In this document: positions 58,508 through 64,000 of the stretch, piece after piece
Position numbering within the stretch: the first letter of the stretch is position 1
Layout of the letters: every line of letters begins with the position of its first letter
Assembly (NCBI RefSeq): GCF_004803755.1
Contig: NZ_CP032311.1
Coordinates: 4,356,501-4,420,500 of the forward strand
Length of the DNA stretch: 64,000 nt
Direction: 5' to 3'
Source: Pseudomonas sp. DG56-2
GTDB lineage: Bacteria; Pseudomonadota; Gammaproteobacteria; Pseudomonadales; Pseudomonadaceae
Position numbers and translations under genes: made by a program
The notes under the pieces: model-generated
Told to the model about the DNA's origin: nothing
The model's database searches: none
The model's input: only the letters and a program-made list of their open reading frames with translations

Positions 58508-60136
58508 TTAGTGCTGTGCAAGCGTCGGCCGGCAGCTGGCAAACATATCCAGTTGCGGGTCGTAGAGGGCGGTGCGTACGTGCAACAGCCCCAGCATCGA
58601 GTGAAACAGGTTGTCCTGGCTCAGGGGCTCATCACGCATCTTGTTCAGGCAGTTGGTATCGACGTCATAGTCCTTGCCATAGCTGTCGGAAAACCAGGCC
58701 AGCATTGGCACATGCTTTTGTTGCTCCGGAGCCAATACATAGGGGGTACCGTGCAAGAACAAGTTGTACTCACCTAGCGACTCGCCATGGTCGGAGAGAT
58801 AAAGCATGGCGGTGTCGACCGTGCCTTGCTTGCTGCGCAAGATGTCGATCAGCGATGCCAATACATGGTCGGTGTACACCAGGGTGTTGTCATAGGCATT
58901 GATAATGCTCTGTTCACTGCACTGGTTTAACGCATTGCTCGGGCAGACCGGCGTAAAGCGCTCATATTGCATGGGGTAACGCTTGAAGTATTCCGGGCCA
59001 TGACTGCCCATCTGGTGCAATACCAAGACGGTGTCCTGCTGCAGGTTGTCGATCATCGATGCCAAGCCTTGCAACAGGATCTCGTCGTGACATTCGCTAT
59101 TGGTGCACAGCACCGGGTCCTTGGCATTACTCACATCTTCGAACTGGACACGGTCGCAGGTACCTTTGCAACCGGACTGGTTGTCACGCCAGCGAACACT
59201 CAAACCCGCGCGTTGCAGCACATCGAGCAAACCTTCCTGATTCTTGGCCTTGCTAGCCTGGTAGTCCTTGCGGCTGAGCCCGGAAAACATGCAGGGCACT
59301 GATACTGCCGTCTCGGTTCCGCAGGAATGAACATCACTGAAGACGATCAGCCCGGCCTCTTTACTCAGTTGCGGGGTAGTTTCACGGTCATAGCCGAGCA
59401 ACTCGAAGTTCTGCGCCCGAGCGCTTTCACCAACCACCAGCACTGTCAGAGACTTGCGCTCATGCTTCCACAACGGATCACGCTTGGCGTCTTCGCCGAT
59501 CTTGGCAAAGGGCTTGGCCGCAGTGCCGATACGCTCCTTTACATAGCCCATGGAAGCACCCACCACATTGCTCGGCACAACCATCAGGCGAATCTCATGA
59601 TGGTTGCGAAACAGTGAGGCCAGGCCTTGGTAGTTGAGCAGCGCCACCATACCGATCAAGGCAATACACGCCACGCTGGAAATCAACTTTGCGAACAGTT
59701 CGCGATACCACACGCGATAATTGACAGGTGTTTTATACAACAGCAAAGCCGGTACAACTGCCAACAACAATATATACAAGCCAAGCTTGATCGAAAGCAG
59801 ATCGCGCACTTCCGTAGCATTGGTCTCCATTGTATTGCGCAACATGCCAACATCAATCAGAACACCGTACTGATTCATGAAATACGCCGCGCCAGCGCCA
59901 ACAAAAAGCAAGGTAATCAATACCGGCTTCAATACCCCCTTGAAGGCCACAAAGGTCAACAGCAAATTAAACGCACAGAAGATCAGCACCGCGAAGGCCA
60001 GGCGCAGGAAAACACCGGAAACTCCGGGTTCAATTACACTGGAAAGATACTGCCAGAGCACCGGATTAAAGGCGATCAGCAGGTACAGACTAGCGAGCAG
60101 AGTGACCCATTCGGCCCGCAGTGGTTTGATCTTCAC
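58508..60136 (-). CDS. eptA: Lipid A phosphoethanolamine transferase, EptA-like
   Basis: A 542-residue inner-membrane enzyme. Five N-terminal helices span about residues 1-190, followed by a periplasmic sulfatase-fold domain with the nucleophile Thr in SCGTETAVSVPCMFSG (near residue 268) and zinc ligands in VVGESARAQNFELLGY and YLSDHGESLGE. It adds phosphoethanolamine to lipid A, lowering polymyxin binding. The start is uncertain between GTG codons at 60136 and 60184; I chose the shorter, which matches the family. Confidence 0.9.
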   Translation of the reverse strand: MKIKPLRAEWVTLLASLYLLIAFNPVLWQYLSSVIEPGVSGVFLRLAFAVLIFCAFNLLLTFVAFKGVLKPVLITLLFVGAGAAYFMNQYGVLIDVGMLRNTMETNATEVRDLLSIKLGLYILLLAVVPALLLYKTPVNYRVWYRELFAKLISSVACIALIGMVALLNYQGLASLFRNHHEIRLMVVPSNVVGASMGYVKERIGTAAKPFAKIGEDAKRDPLWKHERKSLTVLVVGESARAQNFELLGYDRETTPQLSKEAGLIVFSDVHSCGTETAVSVPCMFSGLSRKDYQASKAKNQEGLLDVLQRAGLSVRWRDNQSGCKGTCDRVQFEDVSNAKDPVLCTNSECHDEILLQGLASMIDNLQQDTVLVLHQMGSHGPEYFKRYPMQYERFTPVCPSNALNQCSEQSIINAYDNTLVYTDHVLASLIDILRSKQGTVDTAMLYLSDHGESLGEYNLFLHGTPYVLAPEQQKHVPMLAWFSDSYGKDYDVDTNCLNKMRDEPLSQDNLFHSMLGLLHVRTALYDPQLDMFASCRPTLAQH

Positions 60137-60309
60137 GTTAACGCTCGCTTGGCTATTGTTCGGTAATGAGTGCCATTGCGGCACGGCCTTTAGACCAAGC
60201 GAACGTTAAGGACAACGGGATCAATTTTTTGTGAAAAAGACGCTAACATTTAGTCGGTGAGCGCCTTTTTGATAATTACAATTTTTTCACATTAGTTATG
60301 CCTGACGCA

Positions 60310-60675
60310 TTAAGCAGGCACGTGCGTTTTTGAATAAGAGTCACGGTCTATATCCAGGACTTCGACGCACAACTGTATATCCACACCTGCCACTGCCGGA
60401 ACGGCCTCTTTAAGCACCTCCAGCAGAGCCGTCGACAGCTGCCGCTTCACCTCTGGCGAGCGGCCGCTGAGAATCGAAAGCTTGATATGCGCGAACGCCC
60501 GCTCGCTCAAGGCCGTACCTACCCGGTAGCTGGCCAGCGCCACTGCCCGGCTCTTGATATCCAGTTCGTCGGCAAACTGACCACTCCCCACCAGCGTATG
60601 GTTCAGGCGCAGCAGTAATCGATCAACATCCAGATCACGCAGGTTGTCGCTGTATTCCACATGCAGATGAGGCAT
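60310..60675 (-). CDS. 5-carboxymethyl-2-hydroxymuconate isomerase-like (HpaF)
   Basis: A 121-residue tautomerase-superfamily protein. The mature N-terminus is Pro (MPHLHVEYSDN), the catalytic base in this family, with an Arg in SYRVGTALSERAF and a second unit HIKLSILSGRSPEVK. HpaF isomerises a ring-cleavage product of homoprotocatechuate. It stands alone here without other hpa genes, so it may serve a pathway encoded elsewhere. The ATG at 60675 has AGGA upstream; a longer frame to 60723 is dismissed. Confidence 0.85.
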   Translation of the reverse strand: MPHLHVEYSDNLRDLDVDRLLLRLNHTLVGSGQFADELDIKSRAVALASYRVGTALSERAFAHIKLSILSGRSPEVKRQLSTALLEVLKEAVPAVAGVDIQLCVEVLDIDRDSYSKTHVPA

Positions 60676-60790
60676 TGGGCAGGTCCTGAAGTCAGAAATG
60701 TTGCAACAGACTACCTCAATCACGAAACCCTACAAACACGACTATCCTGATAGTTCATGACTTCCACCCCAAACCCCGAGAGGTGAAGAA

Positions 60791-61018
60791 ATGCCGGTCA
60801 AGCACGATTTGCTCGCAGACCTGAACATGACCAGGGACGCGTTCGACGCCAAGAAAAAAACCGACGCAAGGCTCAGCGAGCTGCACGAAAAATACAATGC
60901 CATCGATGGTGAAGTGGTCAAGGCAGAAAGCAGTAGCGCCTCCGACGACCAGATTACGCAACTGCGGAAAAAACGCTTGATGATCAAAGACGAGATCGTC
61001 GCCCATGTGAAGCAGTAA
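60791..61018 (+). CDS. YdcH/DUF465-family small protein
   Basis: A 75-residue helical protein (MPVKHDLLADLNMTRDAFDA; then a heptad-like helix LSELHEKYNAIDGEVVKAES and LRKKRLMIKDEIVAHV). It fits the YdcH/DUF465 family of two-helix coiled-coil proteins; function is unknown. GAGAGG precedes the ATG and a strong terminator follows, so it is a monocistronic gene. Confidence 0.87.
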   Translation: MPVKHDLLADLNMTRDAFDAKKKTDARLSELHEKYNAIDGEVVKAESSSASDDQITQLRKKRLMIKDEIVAHVKQ

Positions 61019-61041
61019 CCACCAGGGCAACAGAAAAAAAA

Positions 61042-61076
61042 AGCCCCGCAGACTCACTGCGGGGCTCTTCGTTTTT
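61042..61076 (+). terminator. Strong terminator after ydcH
   Basis: Ten-base arms AGCCCCGCAG and CTGCGGGGCT around ACTCA, followed by GTTTTT and preceded by nine A residues, so it can act in both directions: for ydcH on plus and the dioxygenase-like gene on minus. Confidence 0.92.
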
Positions 61077-61087
61077 AGCCATCAGGC

Positions 61088-61891
61088 TCAACGTTTTGAC
61101 CAGACTACCGGGAACCAGTCCTCGCGCATGCGATCGCCGTTTTGCAGATCGATACCGGGAAACGGCGGCGAAGTTCGACCTGGGCGCTGTACATAACGCA
61201 CATCATCCCCCATGAAGCGCGTCGAAAACGCTCGACGCCGATTGCCGCCAATGTTGCCGGCAGCACCATGCACGGTGCGAAAATCGAACACCACCGCGTC
61301 GCCCGGCTCCAGTTCTGGCGAGATGATTTCATACTCGCCGTTTTCCACATCTGGCATGTCCATGAACAGGCTCTGGCCCGTCTCGGCGTCCTGGGCGCCA
61401 TAGAAGTCCTTGTTGCTGGCCCAACTTTTGGGTCGAACCGGCTTGGGCCATTGATGTGAGCCCAGCACCACGCTCAGGGTGTTGTGACGCGTCACTGGAT
61501 CGAGGGGAATCCAGTAGCTGGCGGTCTGCAAGCCATCCACGCAATAGTACGGCAGGTCCTGATGCCAGGGCGTCGGCTTGGAGGTGCCCGGTTCCTTGAC
61601 CAGAATATGGTCATGAAACACCTGCACTGCCTGGGACTGCATCAGCTCACCGGCAATCGCCGCTGCCGGTGAATTCAAGACAAAATCCGTGAACGCCGGA
61701 ATGCGCTGCCAGTTGCAGTAATCCTCGAAGAATCGCCCGCCTTCACCACTGCCAACGTTCTCGATAGCAAAGGCACTGGGCGCAGCCAGGTTCTGTTCGA
61801 AGCCTTCACGCAGGCGCTCTATCCAATCGCGGAAAACGCCACGTAACACGATTGCACCGTCGCGCTGAAACTGTTCGATATCGGCATTCAT
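61088..61891 (-). CDS. Phytanoyl-CoA dioxygenase-like Fe/2-oxoglutarate enzyme
   Basis: A 267-residue PhyH-family dioxygenase. The iron facial triad is PWHQDLPYYC (His-x-Asp near residue 121) and the distal His in FRTVHGAAGN (near residue 215), with the 2-oxoglutarate Arg in RRRAFSTRFMG. The substrate is unknown; PhyH relatives hydroxylate lipids, ectoine and secondary metabolites. The start at 61891 (MNADIEQFQRDGAI) has AGAGGTGG upstream. It is divergent from the permease gene. Confidence 0.88.
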   Translation of the reverse strand: MNADIEQFQRDGAIVLRGVFRDWIERLREGFEQNLAAPSAFAIENVGSGEGGRFFEDYCNWQRIPAFTDFVLNSPAAAIAGELMQSQAVQVFHDHILVKEPGTSKPTPWHQDLPYYCVDGLQTASYWIPLDPVTRHNTLSVVLGSHQWPKPVRPKSWASNKDFYGAQDAETGQSLFMDMPDVENGEYEIISPELEPGDAVVFDFRTVHGAAGNIGGNRRRAFSTRFMGDDVRYVQRPGRTSPPFPGIDLQNGDRMREDWFPVVWSKR

Positions 61892-62093
61892 CGGGGGCCA
61901 CCTCTCTTGTTGTAATGACAAAAGTATTGGGTGGCGTCGCCCGCGCGGTAAACCACAGATTACCTATTCGCCACTATAGGCAATCTGTATGGCGCAGCTG
62001 TTGTCAGCCCCCGTATTTGACCGGTTAATAGCCTTGCCTGTGTCCTGAGGCGCCTTGCTATCCAAGAATAAGAACAATGAGGAGTTACCTGGG

Positions 62094-63491
62094 ATGAACG
62101 AAAACAGCTCCGCTATGCGGCGCGGTCTGAGTACCCGCCACATTCGTTTCATGGCGCTCGGTTCTGCTATCGGCACCGGGCTTTTTTATGGCTCCGCGGC
62201 GGCGATCAAATTGGCTGGGCCTTCCGTACTGCTGGCGTACCTGATCGGTGGCGCGGCCATCTACATGATGATGCGCGCCCTGGGCGAGATGGCAGTACGC
62301 AACCCGATTTCCGGCTCCTTCGGTCAATACGCCAGTCAATATCTGGGACGCTTCCCAGGTTTTCTGACCGGCTGGAGCTATGCCTTTTCCATGTTGGTGG
62401 TGTGCCTGGCCGACGTCACCGCCTTCGGGGTGTACATGAGCTTCTGGTTTCCGGAGACGCCCCGCTGGATCTGGGTGCTGGGTATCGTGTTGTTCATCGG
62501 CGCCCTTAATCTGTGCAGCGTGAAGGTCTTCGGGGAAATGGAGTTCTGGCTGTCACTGCTGAAGGTTACCGCGATTGTCTCGATGATCCTTGCCGGGGCA
62601 GCAGTGCTGATGTTTGGTATCCAACTGGGCGGTTCCGGTGAACAACTGGCAACGATCAGTAACCTGTGGAGCCATGGCGGCTTTTTCCCCAATGGCATCA
62701 GCGGCATGATCGCTTCGTTCACAGTGGTCATGTTTGCTTTCGGCGGGGTCGAAATGATCGGTATTACCGCTGGCGAAGCCAAGGACCCGCAACGGGTCAT
62801 TCCCAAGGCGATCAACTCGGTGCCCCTGCGTATCTTGCTGTTTTACGTGCTCACCCTGTTCGTGCTGATGTCAATTTACCCATGGACACGGATCGGCAGC
62901 GAAGGCAGCCCGTTCGTACAGATTTTCAGTGGCCTGGGTATTGGCTCAGCAGCCACCTTGCTCAATATCGTGGTGATCTCGGCGGCGATTTCGGCGATCA
63001 ACAGCGACATCTTCAGCGCCGGGCGCATGATGTATGGCATGGCTCAGAACGGTCAGGCGCCGGCAAGCTTTGCGCAACTGTCGCGCTTTGGCGTGCCGTG
63101 GATGACTGTGGTGGTGATGGCCGTCGCGCTGTTGCTTGGCGTGGTGCTCAATTACCTGGCACCGGAAAACCTGTTCCTGATCCTCGCGGCGGTGGTCACC
63201 TTTTCGATCGTCTGGGTGTGGTTGATGATTCTGCTGTCGCAGATGGTGATGCGCCGCGGCATGAACGCCGAGGAAGTCGCCGCATTACGTTTCCCCGTGC
63301 CCCTGTGGCCAGTGGGTCCGGCCTGCGCGGCGGTCTTCATGCTGTTCATTTTCGGCGTCCTGGCCTGGTTCCCTGACACCCGCATGGCGCTGTATGTGGG
63401 TATCGGCTGGCTGGCGTTGCTGTCGCTGGGTTACTGGCTGTTCGTGGCACGCCAACCGGTGCCTGCACTGGCTGACTCAGTCACCCGCTGA
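62094..63491 (+). CDS. Amino acid permease (APC family, ProY/GabP-like)
   Basis: A 465-residue twelve-helix APC-family symporter. The consensus [20 protein letters not shown] is in helix 1, and [20 protein letters not shown] between helices 6 and 7 is typical of AAP-type permeases. It resembles proline, GABA or aromatic amino acid permeases; the exact substrate is not clear. The ATG at 62094 has GGAG upstream. The converging LysR gene lies directly downstream. Confidence 0.9.
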   Translation: MNENSSAMRRGLSTRHIRFMALGSAIGTGLFYGSAAAIKLAGPSVLLAYLIGGAAIYMMMRALGEMAVRNPISGSFGQYASQYLGRFPGFLTGWSYAFSMLVVCLADVTAFGVYMSFWFPETPRWIWVLGIVLFIGALNLCSVKVFGEMEFWLSLLKVTAIVSMILAGAAVLMFGIQLGGSGEQLATISNLWSHGGFFPNGISGMIASFTVVMFAFGGVEMIGITAGEAKDPQRVIPKAINSVPLRILLFYVLTLFVLMSIYPWTRIGSEGSPFVQIFSGLGIGSAATLLNIVVISAAISAINSDIFSAGRMMYGMAQNGQAPASFAQLSRFGVPWMTVVVMAVALLLGVVLNYLAPENLFLILAAVVTFSIVWVWLMILLSQMVMRRGMNAEEVAALRFPVPLWPVGPACAAVFMLFIFGVLAWFPDTRMALYVGIGWLALLSLGYWLFVARQPVPALADSVTR

Positions 63492-64000
63492 TCAATCCAC
63501 AAACTGCTGGCTGGCCCAGTCGAGGAACGCTTGTGCCGCCAACGAAGGGCGCATGGCACTGGACTGGGCCAACACCACGGGCTGCGGGCTGACGCTCTCG
63601 AGCAGCGGCCGGCAAGCCAATGGCTGACCGTCGTAGCTACAATCTGCCACCGGCCGGGTGCACGACAACGCCACGCCATAACCGTGCGCGACCAGACCGC
63701 GCTGCATTTCGAATGTCTGGGTCAATTGCAACGATCCCGGTTGCAGGTCGTGGGCCCAGAACAGCGAGAGAAAGTACTCACGGGTTCGCGAGATGTCTTC
63801 GAGGATCAGGCATTCATTGGCCAGATCCACCAGGGATACCCGCTCCTGCAACGCCAGTGGATGGTCGGCGGGCAGCAAGGCGTAGGGCGTCAATTGCGCC
63901 AGCACGCGTTTCTCTATCGGTGAATCCAGCCCGACATCGTAGGTCAGCGCCAGCTCGGCCTTGCCATCGGCCAGGCGACGGTTTACCTCGGCCAGGTCAG
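63492..64000 (-). CDS. LysR-family regulator, partial (C-terminal part)
   Basis: The C-terminal 169 or so residues of a LysR regulator; the DNA-binding domain lies beyond the right edge. The effector-domain pattern is clear: ADGKAELALTYDVGLDSP, ALLPADHPLALQERVSLVDL and VAHGYGVALSCTRP. The frame stays open to 64000, so the ATG/GTG inside is not the start. It abuts the permease stop (one base) and converges with it. Its target and inducer cannot be judged from this fragment. Confidence 0.85.
   Translation of the reverse strand, partial: DLAEVNRRLADGKAELALTYDVGLDSPIEKRVLAQLTPYALLPADHPLALQERVSLVDLANECLILEDISRTREYFLSLFWAHDLQPGSLQLTQTFEMQRGLVAHGYGVALSCTRPVADCSYDGQPLACRPLLESVSPQPVVLAQSSAMRPSLAAQAFLDWASQQFVD

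Noticed and set aside
60137..60309. Possible PmrA or ColR box upstream of eptA
   Set aside because: Only one half-site-like CTTAA is seen on the minus strand; no second half at the required spacing.
1..64000. tRNA, rRNA, CRISPR, insertion sequence or prophage genes
   Set aside because: I looked for tRNA-like T-loops, spaced repeats, transposase motifs and phage genes and found none that could be supported.

Overview
The window reads as the chromosome of a Pseudomonas of the putida/fluorescens type. The evidence is high GC coding DNA with typical Pseudomonas genes (phaJ1-like hydratase, DUF2790 and DUF6279 proteins, aceK, lpxO, eptA, pxpABC, rnd-ycgL) and REP-type palindromes between genes. 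No rRNA, tRNA, phage, insertion sequence or CRISPR array was seen. Most of the window is ordinary core genome; the exception is a catabolic block at about 18.5-37 kb.

Left part (1-18.5 kb). This holds an alpha/beta hydrolase and a PhaJ hydratase, then an ECF42-type sigma factor operon (SnoaL-like, YciI/DGPF, SRPBCC, sigma) with a matching promoter. Next come a very small basic ORF, a LysE exporter, a HicAB toxin-antitoxin pair with a perfect palindrome at its start, and a serine/threonine dehydratase divergent from a MocR regulator. DNA alkylation repair follows (AlkA-like glycosylase and an Ada whose N-terminal zinc site is mostly lost). Then come housekeeping genes (peptide deformylase, YihY, CsbD, CvfB-like, aceK), a low-GC orphan gene between two imperfect direct repeats, and an EamA exporter.

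Catabolic block (18.5-37 kb). Eighteen genes on the plus strand (18783-34411) are packed with overlaps or gaps of at most 39 bases. They encode a NitT/TauT-type ABC importer, two SDRs (one without the usual catalytic Tyr/Lys), a cupin, an alpha/beta hydrolase, an internal IclR regulator, a ThDP enzyme, an aspartate-dehydrogenase-like protein, an aldehyde dehydrogenase, an extradiol-type VOC dioxygenase, a class A flavin monooxygenase, two small proteins, a Rieske oxygenase, a RidA-family protein and a VanB-type reductase. A porin gene follows after a terminator. Its promoter region and that of the operon share the motif ATAAAACAA, which suggests one regulon under the IclR protein. The gene set fits uptake and breakdown of an aromatic, probably nitrogen-containing compound. 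I do not recognise it as a named pathway, and it is the best candidate here for an undescribed system.

Right part (37.5-64 kb). This holds lpxO, cysK, a DUF748 protein, a MoxR/CoxE-type AAA+/VWA pair, and the pxpCBA 5-oxoprolinase genes with an MFS transporter and divergent LysR regulator. Next are a DUF2937 protein, YafJ, oligopeptidase B, YajD, TrmL, an M61-like protein with a damaged zinc motif, YcgN, a nitroreductase, a hydroxyacid dehydrogenase, ycgL-rnd, eptA, an isolated HpaF-like isomerase, YdcH, a phytanoyl-CoA dioxygenase-like protein, an amino acid permease and the end of a LysR gene cut by the window edge.
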